Positions 1-8,014 of a stretch of 64,000 nucleotides of DNA are shown here, piece by piece. Origin of the DNA: Terriglobus aquaticus (GTDB lineage Bacteria > Acidobacteriota > Terriglobia > Terriglobales > Acidobacteriaceae); contig NZ_JAGSYB010000001.1 of assembly GCF_025685415.1 (NCBI RefSeq), positions 1,054,001 to 1,118,000 of the forward strand, read 5' to 3'. Position numbers and translations under genes: made by a program. Numbering within the stretch: position 1 is the stretch's first letter; each line of letters opens with the position of its first letter. The notes beneath the pieces are model-generated. The model did no database searches. It was not told where the DNA came from and saw nothing but the letters and a program-made list of their open reading frames with translations.

Positions 1-122
1 ACGCCAGTGACGACGGTGAGCGCGTTATGCGGAATGTCGACGTCCACACCCTTCAGGTTGTGCGTGCGTGCGCCCCGAATGACGATGCTTGTAGGCGCAG
101 CCGCCTTCACGTCCGCGGGCAT
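1..122 (-). CDS. uvrA: UvrABC excinuclease subunit A, N-terminal fragment (cut by window edge)
   Basis: UvrA is the damage-recognition ATPase of nucleotide excision repair. Only about 40 N-terminal residues lie in the window, ending with the hallmark VIRGARTHNLKGVDVDIP and then VVTG, just before the Walker A motif. I place the start at the ATG at 122, which has GGAAG five bases upstream. An in-frame GTG at 158, directly after the lspA stop, is an alternative that adds 12 residues. It is the third gene of an ileS-lspA-uvrA run and follows lspA by 36 bases. Identity rests on the first strand and the ARTHNLK motif, which is very characteristic of UvrA; the rest of the protein cannot be assessed. 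Confidence 0.85.
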   Translation of the reverse strand, partial: MPADVKAAAPTSIVIRGARTHNLKGVDVDIPHNALTVVTG

Positions 123-158
123 GCTCGCTTCCAGACCGAGTTCCACAGCCGCTGCCAC

Positions 159-764
159 CTAGCGCACCACCGTTGCGTCTTCCATGTGCGTCTGCTTCTG
201 CTTCGGCCACAGGAGTTCGATCAGAATCAGCACCGCGCCTACCGTGATACAGCTATCGGCCACGTTGAAATCGGGCCAGTGATAGTGCACGATGTGGACC
301 TCAAGAAAGTCGATCACGTAGTGCAGCTTCATGCGGTCGTACAGGTTGCCGATCGCTCCCCCGAGAATAAGAGCAAGCCCTACCGCCGCCGGCGAGAAGA
401 CTCGGCCCATGCGCCAGAGCATCGCAAATACGATTACCGCTGCCACCAGGGAGAACACCACCAGCGACCAGCGCACCGCCTCCGGCGATGCGGACTCGGC
501 AAACATGCTGAACGCTGCGCCAAAGTTGAGCACGTGCGTGATGCGAAAGACGTGCGGGATCACCGTGACGGCCTGACCGGTCTGCAGGTGGGCGACAACG
601 TAAAGCTTCGTCAGGCGGTCGACGAGCACCGCGATCAGGCTCAGCAGCAGTAGCCACGGTCGTGCGTCGCGCTGGACCAGGTACGTCGCACCGGTGCGGT
701 CGGTCTCAACATGCGTCGCGCCCGGATCCAGCAGAACGCGTTCCTGGTTGCGCTCGTCGATCAT
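159..764 (-). CDS. lspA: Lipoprotein signal peptidase (signal peptidase II)
   Basis: Inner-membrane aspartyl protease that cleaves prolipoprotein signal peptides ahead of the lipid-modified cysteine. The 201-residue protein has four hydrophobic segments (about residues 37-53, 98-116, 125-140 and 172-186) and both catalytic aspartates in family context: D143 in GNLYDRM and D170 in FNVADS. A roughly 35-residue polar N-terminal extension precedes the first helix, longer than usual. The ATG overlaps the ileS stop in an ATGA, so translation is probably coupled to ileS. The ileS-lspA neighbourhood is common in bacteria. Several candidate substrates lie in this window (lipoproteins at 10360, 50238 and 62140, and the internal lipobox-like sites at 19164 and 43452). 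Confidence 0.95.
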   Translation of the reverse strand: MIDERNQERVLLDPGATHVETDRTGATYLVQRDARPWLLLLSLIAVLVDRLTKLYVVAHLQTGQAVTVIPHVFRITHVLNFGAAFSMFAESASPEAVRWSLVVFSLVAAVIVFAMLWRMGRVFSPAAVGLALILGGAIGNLYDRMKLHYVIDFLEVHIVHYHWPDFNVADSCITVGAVLILIELLWPKQKQTHMEDATVVR

Positions 765-3670
765 GCCGCCTCCTGCTCAACCGCGTACGGAGCAAAGCCG
801 ATCTTTTCCAGCGCATCCGCACACCGCGCGCAGACCGTCGGATACATGCCTTCGTTACCCACATCCGTCGTGTAGCGCCAGCAACGATCGCAGCGATCCC
901 CCTCAGCCTTAGCAAACTCTGCTTCCACAGCCGTGGCTCCAAGAGCCGGGTCAATCGCCTGCAGCTCGACTTGCGAGACGCCGAACAGCTCCGGCAAATC
1001 GCGTTCGTACAGGGAGAGCAACGGCGCGATGGCAGTGTCGGGAACTCGCAGGATGAGCTTCGCCTCCAGTGCTTTGCCGATGGCCTTGGAGGCACGTGCC
1101 GCTTCCAGCACCTTCAACCCGATTTCGCGGACTGATCGCAGTTGACCAAAATCCTCCCGCAACTTCGCCGCTTCCGCTTCGGGCGCCAGATCGCTGGCAG
1201 CAGGGAACTGCGCAATGTGCACGCTCGCTTCGCGGCCTTGCGCCTGCGGCAGATAGCCCCAGACTTCATCCGCGGTAAAGCTGAGCACGGGCGCAACGAG
1301 CCGGATCAGCGCCTCCGCAATTTTCCACACCGCCGTCTGCGCGCTTAGCCGACGTGTGTCCTTGGGAGCGAGCGTGTAGAGACGATCCTTCAGCACATCG
1401 AGGTAGAACGCCGAAAGCTCTGCATTACAGAACTCGTTCAACGCATGGTAGGCACGGTGGAACTCGAATGCGTCGTACGCCGCGCGAACCTTACCCACCA
1501 CCTCAGCACAGCGTGCCAGCATGTACTGATCGAGCGCCTCCATCTGCTCCCACGCAACCGCATCAGTTTGTGGTGCAAAGCCATCCAGGTTGGCGAGCAG
1601 AAAGCGGAAGGTGTTGCGCAGCTTGCGGTAGATCTCCTCGGCCAGCCGCTTCATCAGCGGAACGCTCGCGATCACATCTTCGCGGAAGTCGACAGACGCG
1701 ACCCACAGCCGGACGATGTCGCCGCCCAGCTCGTTCATCACCTTGACTGGATCGACGCCGTTGCCCAGCGACTTCGAAAAAGCGCGCCGCTGCTCGTCCA
1801 GCGTCCACCCGCTGGTAGCCACGTACCTGTACGGCGCCTCGTCCCGAATGCCGACCGAGCTCAGTAGCGAGGAGTGGAACCATCCCCGGTGCTGGTCGCC
1901 ACCCTCGGTGTATAGGTCGGCAGGGAAGCGCAACTCCGGCTCGGCTTCCAGCACCGCGTGCCAGCTCGCACCGCTCTCGAACCACACGTCGAGAATGTCC
2001 ATCTCCTTGCGGAAGTCACCTACCGCACCGCAGCTCTTGCAAGCCGTTCCCTCGCGCAGCAACTGCTCGGCGGAATGCGTGTACCAGGCGTCGGCGCTCT
2101 CTTTCGCAAACAGCTCGACGATGCTCTTGTTCACCGCCGGATCGCGGAGCGGCTCATGGCACTTCTGGCAGAGGAACACCGCGATTGGCACGCCCCAGAT
2201 GCGCTGCCGGCTGATGCACCAGTCCGGCCGGGTCGCGATCATGTTGCTGATGCGCTCTTCGCCCCATGAAGGGTCCCACTTCACCTTCTTGATCTCGTCC
2301 AGAGCACGTTGGCGGAACGTGGTGCCGTCCAGCGGCGTCTCCATGCCGATGAACCACTGCTCGGTCGCGCGATAGATCACCGGCCGGTGGCAACGCCAGC
2401 AGTGGGGGTAGCTATGGTGAATTTCCGCCTGCGCCAGAAGCGCGCCCTTGCTCTTCAAGAGCTCGATGATCGGCTGGTTGGCCTTGTGCACGTTCAGGTT
2501 GTCGTACTCAGGCAGGCCGTTGCGCAGACGGCCGGCCTCGTCCACGTCGCACACCTGGCTCAGCGCGTACTTCTTGCCGGTCGCGAAGTCATCGGGGCCG
2601 TGTGCCGGTGCCGTGTGAACGCCGCCCGTACCGGCGTCGGTGGTTACGTACTCGGCCATCACGCCAAGTACTTCGCGTTCCAGGAAGGGATGCTGGAAGC
2701 GATGCCGCTCGAGCGCCGATCCCTTGAAGCGCGCGATCTCCACCGCGTCCTCCAGATGGCAAGCCGTTCGCACGCTCTCCACCAGCCCAAGTGCCACGAT
2801 GTACACCGCACCGTCGGAGTTCTTCAGCGCGACGTAGTCGAACTCTGGGTGGAAAGCGATGGCCAGTGAGGCCGGCAGCGTCCAGGGCGTGGTCGTCCAG
2901 ATCAGGCCGTACACCTGCTCGCCTGCAAGCTCCGGCGCAATCGTGCCGGCATCGCTCTGCAGGGCGTACCGCACGTACACGCTGGGCGACGTGTGCATTT
3001 CGTACTCGACCTCGGCCTCGGCCAGCGCGGTCTTGTCGTGCATGCACCAGTACACCGGTCGCAGCCCCTTGTAGACGAAATCCTTCTCGAAGAAGGCATA
3101 GAACGTCTCCAGGATGCGCGCCTCGTATTCGTGGCTCATCGTCAGATAAGGATCGTTCCAACGTCCCAGCACGCCCATGCGGACGAACTGCGAGCGCTGC
3201 AGGTCCACGTACTTCTGCGCGTACTCGCGGCATTCGCGGCGGACGGTGACCGCGTCCATCTCCAGCTTCTTGCGGCCAAGCTGCTCGTCCACCTTGATCT
3301 CGATCGGCAGGCCATGGCAGTCCCAGCCGGGAACATAGGGAGCGTCAAATCCGGCCATCGTCTTGGACTTCACGACGAAGTCCTTGATGCACTTGTTCAG
3401 CGCGTGGCCCAGGTGAATCGCCCCGTTCGCATACGGCGGACCGTCGTGCAGGATGTACTTCAGCGCACCCTCGCGTGCTTGCCGGATCTGGCCGTACAAG
3501 TCGGCGCTTTCCCACTGGGCGAGCCGTCCCGGCTCGTTCACGGGCAGGCTGGCCTTCATCGGAAAGGCGGTTTTCGGCAGATTCAGGGTGTCCTTCAGCG
3601 CTTTCGCCTGGGACATGTCAGCCCCGGTCACGCCGGCGGCGCTTTCCAGCTTGGTTTCGTTCTCTTGCAT
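761..3670 (-). CDS. ileS: Isoleucine-tRNA ligase
   Basis: Class I aminoacyl-tRNA synthetase charging tRNA-Ile. The 969-residue protein has the HIGH-type motif HLGH at residues 86-89 in DGPPYANGAIHLGHA, an editing (CP1) domain around 230-400, the adenylate-site sequence WFHSSLL near 596-602, and the KMSKS-equivalent FSKSLGN at 630-636. It ends in a zinc finger with two Cys pairs (CDRC and CARC) near the C terminus, as in the IleS type with a C-terminal zinc module. An internal Met at residue 19 (MSQAKALKDTLNLPKT) could be the true start, as the first 18 residues are not family-like. First gene of the ileS-lspA-uvrA operon. I see no T-box-like leader upstream. Confidence 0.97.
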   Translation of the reverse strand: MQENETKLESAAGVTGADMSQAKALKDTLNLPKTAFPMKASLPVNEPGRLAQWESADLYGQIRQAREGALKYILHDGPPYANGAIHLGHALNKCIKDFVVKSKTMAGFDAPYVPGWDCHGLPIEIKVDEQLGRKKLEMDAVTVRRECREYAQKYVDLQRSQFVRMGVLGRWNDPYLTMSHEYEARILETFYAFFEKDFVYKGLRPVYWCMHDKTALAEAEVEYEMHTSPSVYVRYALQSDAGTIAPELAGEQVYGLIWTTTPWTLPASLAIAFHPEFDYVALKNSDGAVYIVALGLVESVRTACHLEDAVEIARFKGSALERHRFQHPFLEREVLGVMAEYVTTDAGTGGVHTAPAHGPDDFATGKKYALSQVCDVDEAGRLRNGLPEYDNLNVHKANQPIIELLKSKGALLAQAEIHHSYPHCWRCHRPVIYRATEQWFIGMETPLDGTTFRQRALDEIKKVKWDPSWGEERISNMIATRPDWCISRQRIWGVPIAVFLCQKCHEPLRDPAVNKSIVELFAKESADAWYTHSAEQLLREGTACKSCGAVGDFRKEMDILDVWFESGASWHAVLEAEPELRFPADLYTEGGDQHRGWFHSSLLSSVGIRDEAPYRYVATSGWTLDEQRRAFSKSLGNGVDPVKVMNELGGDIVRLWVASVDFREDVIASVPLMKRLAEEIYRKLRNTFRFLLANLDGFAPQTDAVAWEQMEALDQYMLARCAEVVGKVRAAYDAFEFHRAYHALNEFCNAELSAFYLDVLKDRLYTLAPKDTRRLSAQTAVWKIAEALIRLVAPVLSFTADEVWGYLPQAQGREASVHIAQFPAASDLAPEAEAAKLREDFGQLRSVREIGLKVLEAARASKAIGKALEAKLILRVPDTAIAPLLSLYERDLPELFGVSQVELQAIDPALGATAVEAEFAKAEGDRCDRCWRYTTDVGNEGMYPTVCARCADALEKIGFAPYAVEQEAA

Positions 3671-4034
3671 GGTTCGGTTGCGGCTCCACAGGGTCAGGGC
3701 AGCGGTGGGGCGCGCCCAACTTCCTATTGTATGCGGCTGCCGCTTCCGTCCGGTGGAAGGGAAGAGGGCTGCGGAGTCGGTGGATTGTGACCAACTCGTG
3801 AGTCATTGCGTCCAATACAGTACGGTACGTTGCGTCTGCCGGAACCACGATCGCAACCCCGGGAAGATTTTGCTCGCACGATGTCACTAGAATGTCGGCA
3901 GAGGTCGCCGCGCATTCGGACCGCCTTTTTCTAGACTCCGCACACGGAGCAGGGCATGTGATCACACTGCCCACATCGGATTTAGCTCGGCGCACCGCCG
4001 GACTGGAACATCGGAGCACACCGGAACTGAGGCA
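3671..4034. other. Divergent intergenic region between ileS and the TonB-like gene
   Basis: This 364-base gap separates two divergent genes and must hold both promoters. I see no convincing coding sequence; short reading frames here lack ribosome sites and family resemblance. Visible structure consists of a small hairpin CTCCG-caca-CGGAG at 3936-3949 and, just after it, the palindrome centred on TGTGATCACA. A TAGAAT at 3888-3893 resembles a -10 box, but no matching -35 lies 16-18 bases upstream, so I do not call a promoter. Confidence 0.6.
3952..3972. promoter_or_regulatory. Palindromic operator candidate upstream of the TonB-like gene
   Basis: GGGCA, then the perfect 10-base palindrome TGTGATCACA, one C, then TGCCC: an inverted repeat spanning 21 bases, about 63 bases upstream of the TonB-like start codon. 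The half site TGTGA resembles CRP/FNR-type half sites but lacks the usual six-base spacer, so the binding family is unknown. Its position suits repressor or activator control of the downstream gene. Confidence 0.35.
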
Positions 4035-5093
4035 ATGGCGAATACTCTCATCACACCTCCTGAACTCGACGACAACCGCCTGGAAGACTCGGCCCGCAAG
4101 CGGCGCGCATCTGGACTCGTCTATGGCTCCGACGCCGGCTCCGCTTTTCGCGCCAACGACGTCCCGGACCTGGGCCAGCCCAAAGAGCTGGAAGCTTCCG
4201 CAAATCCCTTCCAATCGCTCATTCAGAACTTTCGCGACGCGTTCTTCCCGGAGAAGCTGCCGCCGCTCGAGCTGGAATCGAAGCCCATCGCGGTCAAGGA
4301 CCCCATGGCGGTCCAGCGCGATCCCATGTCGACCGCCATTGCAGTCGGCGTTCACGCGCTCGCCTTCCTTCTGATCATCTGGCTCAGCGCTAAGGCGATC
4401 AAGAAGATTGTCGCTCCGCCCAAGGCGCCCGACAAGGTGATCAGCTTCAACGACGTCACGCCTCCGCCGCCAGTGCTGCCACATGCCGTCAAGCAGAGCT
4501 CTGGCGGCGGTGGCGGCCAGCACGACATTGCGCCTGCTTCCAAGGGTGCACCACCGAAGTTCTCCTTGCAGCCGCAGATTGTTCCGCCGTCCGCACCGCC
4601 AAAGATCCAGCCCAAGCTGGCGGTGGAGCCGACCATCGTCGCCGACCCACGCAACCAGATGAAGAGCAACCTGCCCAACATCGGCATGGTCAACGGTCTT
4701 GCCGGGCCGAACGTCTCCATGGGTACGGGTAACGGTTCGGGCATCGGCAGTGGCAATGGCGCTGGTTACGGCAGCGGCAACGGCTACAACATCGGTGGCG
4801 GTCTGCCACGCGCCGGTCAGAATGGTGTTTCCATTCCGCAGGTGATCTACCAGGTGGATGCCGACTTCTCTGAGGAGGCCCGCAAGGCCAAGTTCCAGGG
4901 CGAGGTCATCGTTTCGCTGGTGGTCGATGCCAATGGCCATCCGCAGAACGTGCGCGTGCCGCGCCCCATCGGCATGGGTCTGGATGAGAAGGCGGTCGAA
5001 GCCGTTCGCCAGTACCGCTTCAAGCCTGCGACCAAGAACGGCCAGCCCATCGCCGTTCTGATGAACGTCGCGGTTAACTTCCAGATTTTCTAA
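4035..5093 (+). CDS. Energy transducer TonB-like protein
   Basis: A 352-residue protein with TonB architecture. It has an unusually long cytoplasmic N-terminal region (about 98 residues), one membrane helix at about 99-120 (AIAVGVHALAFLLIIWL), a Pro-rich stretch (VTPPPPVLP, 141-149), a Gly/Ser/Asn-rich linker at about 225-262, and a C-terminal TonB domain from about 270 (VDADFSEEARKAKFQG, YRFKP, NVAVNFQIF). Such proteins transmit proton-motive force to TonB-dependent outer-membrane receptors. The GAGG before the ATG supports this start. No exbB/exbD is adjacent, and a strong terminator follows, so it is probably monocistronic. The Gly-rich linker replaces the usual Pro/Lys-rich spacer; whether it spans the periplasm is not visible from sequence. 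Confidence 0.88.
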   Translation: MANTLITPPELDDNRLEDSARKRRASGLVYGSDAGSAFRANDVPDLGQPKELEASANPFQSLIQNFRDAFFPEKLPPLELESKPIAVKDPMAVQRDPMSTAIAVGVHALAFLLIIWLSAKAIKKIVAPPKAPDKVISFNDVTPPPPVLPHAVKQSSGGGGGQHDIAPASKGAPPKFSLQPQIVPPSAPPKIQPKLAVEPTIVADPRNQMKSNLPNIGMVNGLAGPNVSMGTGNGSGIGSGNGAGYGSGNGYNIGGGLPRAGQNGVSIPQVIYQVDADFSEEARKAKFQGEVIVSLVVDANGHPQNVRVPRPIGMGLDEKAVEAVRQYRFKPATKNGQPIAVLMNVAVNFQIF

Positions 5094-5110
5094 GCACAGG
5101 CAGGAAAAGT

Positions 5111-5138
5111 GAAGAGGCCCGCCTTGGCGGGCCTCTTC
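5111..5138 (+). terminator. Rho-independent terminator after the TonB-like gene
   Basis: A 13-base perfect stem GAAGAGGCCCGCC / GGCGGGCCTCTTC begins 17 bases past the stop codon and is followed by GGTTCT, a weak T tract. The stem is symmetric and lies between convergent genes, so it may also stop the CYTH gene coming from the other side. Confidence 0.8.
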
Positions 5139-5156
5139 GGTTCTATGTGGTCGACA

Positions 5157-5750
5157 CTAGGCCGGCGTCGCTTCTCTTGCTGCTTCAATCTCTTCGAACG
5201 TCATGTTTTCTGCGGAACTGTGAGTCCGTTCTTTCCAGTCAAGGAACATGCGTCCGTAGCTGTCGGTAAAGCACCACTCGCGCGCCACGTGCAAGCGCTC
5301 CAGCGCGGCGTCGATCCATTCGCGTTCGCCTTCCAGCTCCGCAAAAGTTCCGATCGGTGTCTCGTCAACAACAAGCGCACCAACGCCGTCCGTCAGCTCG
5401 GTACGAAATTTCTCATAGCGGAACATGGGCGAGAAACCAAGCTCTACGAAGACCGCGCCCATCGCCTCGCCGTCTTCCACGGCTGTCTCGGTTTCCAGCC
5501 GCTCCTTCACAAATGCCGTGTCATCGTTGCCGGCCGGCGGACGTTTGTGCGTCACCACCCATTTGTCTCCGTACTTCCGCATCCGCAGGATTTTGCGCTC
5601 GCGCAGCAGGTCGCGTCCGGGCGTGTCGAACAGGGCATTGCGTTCCAGGGTCCGCGGTGTCTCCACATGGAAGCCCACCTCAGCCGCTCGCTGCAACAAC
5701 CGATCCACATGCGGCACACAGAACTTCAGCTCCACCTCGGCCTTCGCCAT
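5157..5750 (-). CDS. CYTH domain protein (CyaB/thiamine-triphosphatase-like)
   Basis: A 197-residue protein with the signature EVELK (E5, E7, K9) at the start of the triphosphate-tunnel barrel, then basic strands (RERKILRMRKYG, THKRPP), acidic pairs (KERLETETAV) and ELEGE near residue 138. CYTH enzymes bind triphosphates with divalent metal; members include class IV adenylate cyclases, thiamine triphosphatases and tripolyphosphatases. The layout is closest to the bacterial class IV cyclase/CyaB-like group, but substrate cannot be assigned from sequence alone. It ends convergently against the terminator of the TonB-like gene and is divergent from tsaC (91-base gap), so it is probably transcribed alone. 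Confidence 0.82.
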   Translation of the reverse strand: MAKAEVELKFCVPHVDRLLQRAAEVGFHVETPRTLERNALFDTPGRDLLRERKILRMRKYGDKWVVTHKRPPAGNDDTAFVKERLETETAVEDGEAMGAVFVELGFSPMFRYEKFRTELTDGVGALVVDETPIGTFAELEGEREWIDAALERLHVAREWCFTDSYGRMFLDWKERTHSSAENMTFEEIEAAREATPA

Positions 5751-5840
5751 GTCTCATTGTAGGCACGTCTGCTGCTCAGCAGCCGCTTCCGCGATGCAAT
5801 CGGGAAGTTCTATTTCGGTACGCCCCTTACACTCAAGCTG

Positions 5841-6872
5841 ATGCTGTCCGATGTGACACTGAGGCTCGACTGTTCCGCGCAGTCCATTGCGATCGCCGCG
5901 ACCCTCCTGCGAAATGGCGGCCTTGTGGCCATGCCAACCGAGACGGTGTATGGACTTGCCGCAAATGCCCTGGACGCCTCCGCAGTCGGGTCGATCTTCG
6001 CCGCGAAAGGCCGCCCTCACTGGGACCCCTTGATCGTCCACATCGCCAGCACGGCGATGCTCAATAAGGTGGCGGCAGAGATCTCCGCGACCGCCCAACT
6101 CCTGGCAGATGCGTTCTGGCCCGGCCCGTTGACCATGTTGCTGCCCCGTGCTGAAGGGATCGGCGACAGCGTGACCGCAGGGCGTGCCCTGGTCGGCGTT
6201 CGCTGGCCGCAGCACCCTGTGGCGCAGACGCTGATACTCGCCGCGGAACTGCCCCTGGCCGCCCCTTCCGCCAATCGATTCGGTCACATAAGCCCTTCGA
6301 CAGCGGCCCATGTTCTTCACGATCTCGACGGCCGCATCGACGCCGTTCTGGACGGCGGCCCAACCGGCATCGGCGTGGAGTCGACGGTGCTCGATCCGAA
6401 CACAACCCCCATCACGATCTATCGGCAGGGTGCAGTCTCCGCCGCAGACGTAGAGCGGGTCACCGGCGTACCCGTGCAGCTCTTTCAGCCTGAACCGAAC
6501 CGGAGTCCGCAAAGTCTTCCGTCGCCCGGAGTCGGCATCCGGCACTACGCTCCCCGCACGCCGTTGCGCCTGGTTGAGTCCAGGTCGGAACTGCTGGAAG
6601 AAATCGCCGCAGCCTCTCAGCCGGTCGCCGTACTGCGACCGCAAGATTGGGCGATCCCGACGGATCCGCCACAGGTCTCTTGGGGCGCGTGGGACGACAC
6701 CGCGCAACTAGCTCACGGGCTGTACGCCGCACTGCGCGAGCTGGACCGGATAGGAAGCTCTTTGATTCTGGCTCCGCTGCCTGACGCACGCGCCGGGGAT
6801 GATCTGCGTTCCGCAGTGCGCGATCGCCTGCTGAAAGCCGCGATGCCCGCCGAAGACGACCGGCAGAGCTAG
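5841..6872 (+). CDS. tsaC: L-threonylcarbamoyladenylate synthase (Sua5 type)
   Basis: Makes threonylcarbamoyl-AMP from threonine, bicarbonate and ATP for the universal t6A37 tRNA modification. The 343-residue protein has the YrdC domain at about 10-200, with MPTETVYGLAANA (31-43) and KGRP (56-59), plus the extra C-terminal Sua5 domain joined by the linker motif SPGVGIRHYAP (about 228-238). That makes it the long Sua5 form rather than the short TsaC. It starts 90 bases from the divergent CYTH gene. Its stop codon and that of holB share the same palindromic CTAG (6869-6872), so the two genes overlap tail to tail by four bases. Confidence 0.93.
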   Translation: MLSDVTLRLDCSAQSIAIAATLLRNGGLVAMPTETVYGLAANALDASAVGSIFAAKGRPHWDPLIVHIASTAMLNKVAAEISATAQLLADAFWPGPLTMLLPRAEGIGDSVTAGRALVGVRWPQHPVAQTLILAAELPLAAPSANRFGHISPSTAAHVLHDLDGRIDAVLDGGPTGIGVESTVLDPNTTPITIYRQGAVSAADVERVTGVPVQLFQPEPNRSPQSLPSPGVGIRHYAPRTPLRLVESRSELLEEIAAASQPVAVLRPQDWAIPTDPPQVSWGAWDDTAQLAHGLYAALRELDRIGSSLILAPLPDARAGDDLRSAVRDRLLKAAMPAEDDRQS

Positions 6873-7987
6873 CGGCTTCCGGCGAGACTCTCCGCAAACG
6901 AGTCCAGCGCCAGCGACCGCAGCAGATTGCGACGCATGCCGGTATACACTCCGTCCAGCCCGCGCACCGCGTTTTCGATCCAGCGGAAATCCACTGCCTG
7001 CGCCAGACGCTCCAGTTCGCGTATCAGGTCCACGTTCTGCACGCGCTCGCCCACGCCCGACTGCAGCAGAAGGATGTCTTCCAGCAGCCCAGCTAGAGCC
7101 TGCAGCATAGCCGTGGTTTTCGCCTGCCCCTCAGCCCCCGCGCGGTACGTTTCGGTCATCTTAAACAGGGCCGTGTGGTCGCCGGCATCGGTCGCGCTTC
7201 GCAGCAGCACCATCGCATCTGCCCGGGCCGCCATGTACGCCTCCACGTCAAAGCCAAGTGCCCGCCCGGCCGCACCCTGGGCCAGCCGCGCTACCAGCGC
7301 GCGCTGTTGCGGTTTCCATTCGGGGCGCCGTTCCGCGAGCAGGTGCTCCAGTTCCTCGGCAGGCAGCGCTCCCAGCCTCGTGACCGCGCAGCGCGATCGG
7401 ATCGTGGGCAGCAACTCACCCACGTGCTCCGCAAGCAGGACGATGTGGGCATGGGCCGGTGGCTCTTCCAAGACCTTGAGCAGGCTGTTCGCGGCTTCCT
7501 TCATGAACGTGGCCGCGGTGAAGATAGCGACACTTCGCGGTGCCTCCACCGGTGCGCGATAAATGCTGCCGATGAGCGTTCGTACCTGTCCCAGTTTGAT
7601 CAGCAGTTGCGGCGGATCAGGCGGGATCACGAGCACCGATGGGTGTGTTTGCACCAGGATGCGGGTGTCCTTCTTGTCGGCGTCGCGCATCTCCTCGCGC
7701 GCGGCCAGGGCATCCGCAACCCGCGTTTTCAGGTCGGCCGACTCCGCAATCCGCGTGCAGTTGCGGCACACACCGCAGAAGTCCGCTAGATCACCACCGC
7801 TCGACCCAACGCGCGGCTGCCGCTCACACAGCAGCGCCATCGTGACCATCAGCGCCAGTGTGTACTTTCCGCTGCCTCGCGGCCCCGCCAGGATCAGCGA
7901 ATGCGGCAGACGCCCGGCGGCAATCGCGCGCCGCAAACCTTCCACCTGCACGGCGTTGCCAAGGAACCGATCGAAGCCAACAATCAC
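6869..7987 (-). CDS. holB: DNA polymerase III delta' subunit
   Basis: Clamp-loader subunit of the AAA+ family. The 372-residue protein has a P-loop GPRGSGKY (35-42), in which Tyr replaces the usual Thr/Ser after Lys. It also has the four-cysteine zinc module of this family (C54, then CGVCRNC at 71-77) and the sensor region LLKVLEEPPAHAHIVLL. As in other delta' subunits the ATP site is probably inactive, consistent with the altered P-loop. It is the last gene of a minus-strand run, 27 bases after the P450 gene, and overlaps the tsaC stop codon. Identification rests on the P-loop, zinc module and EEPP motif together. Confidence 0.92.
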   Translation of the reverse strand: MIVGFDRFLGNAVQVEGLRRAIAAGRLPHSLILAGPRGSGKYTLALMVTMALLCERQPRVGSSGGDLADFCGVCRNCTRIAESADLKTRVADALAAREEMRDADKKDTRILVQTHPSVLVIPPDPPQLLIKLGQVRTLIGSIYRAPVEAPRSVAIFTAATFMKEAANSLLKVLEEPPAHAHIVLLAEHVGELLPTIRSRCAVTRLGALPAEELEHLLAERRPEWKPQQRALVARLAQGAAGRALGFDVEAYMAARADAMVLLRSATDAGDHTALFKMTETYRAGAEGQAKTTAMLQALAGLLEDILLLQSGVGERVQNVDLIRELERLAQAVDFRWIENAVRGLDGVYTGMRRNLLRSLALDSFAESLAGSR

Positions 7988-8014
7988 CCTGTCAGGATAG
8001 CGCCGCGCCGAAGT

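Noticed and set aside
3888-3893. TAGAAT as a -10 box for the TonB-like gene
   Set aside because: No -35-like hexamer 16-18 bases upstream; the match may be chance. Similar TAGAAT boxes before dnaE and accA are mentioned only in those entries.
3671-4034. T-box leader for ileS
   Set aside because: No T-box consensus (TGGNACCGCG) or specifier stem seen on the minus strand; T-boxes are mainly a Firmicutes/Actinobacteria feature.
3618-4940. 440-codon minus-strand frame across ileS start, the intergenic region and the TonB-like gene
   Set aside because: No domain, runs through a divergent control region and against a supported gene.
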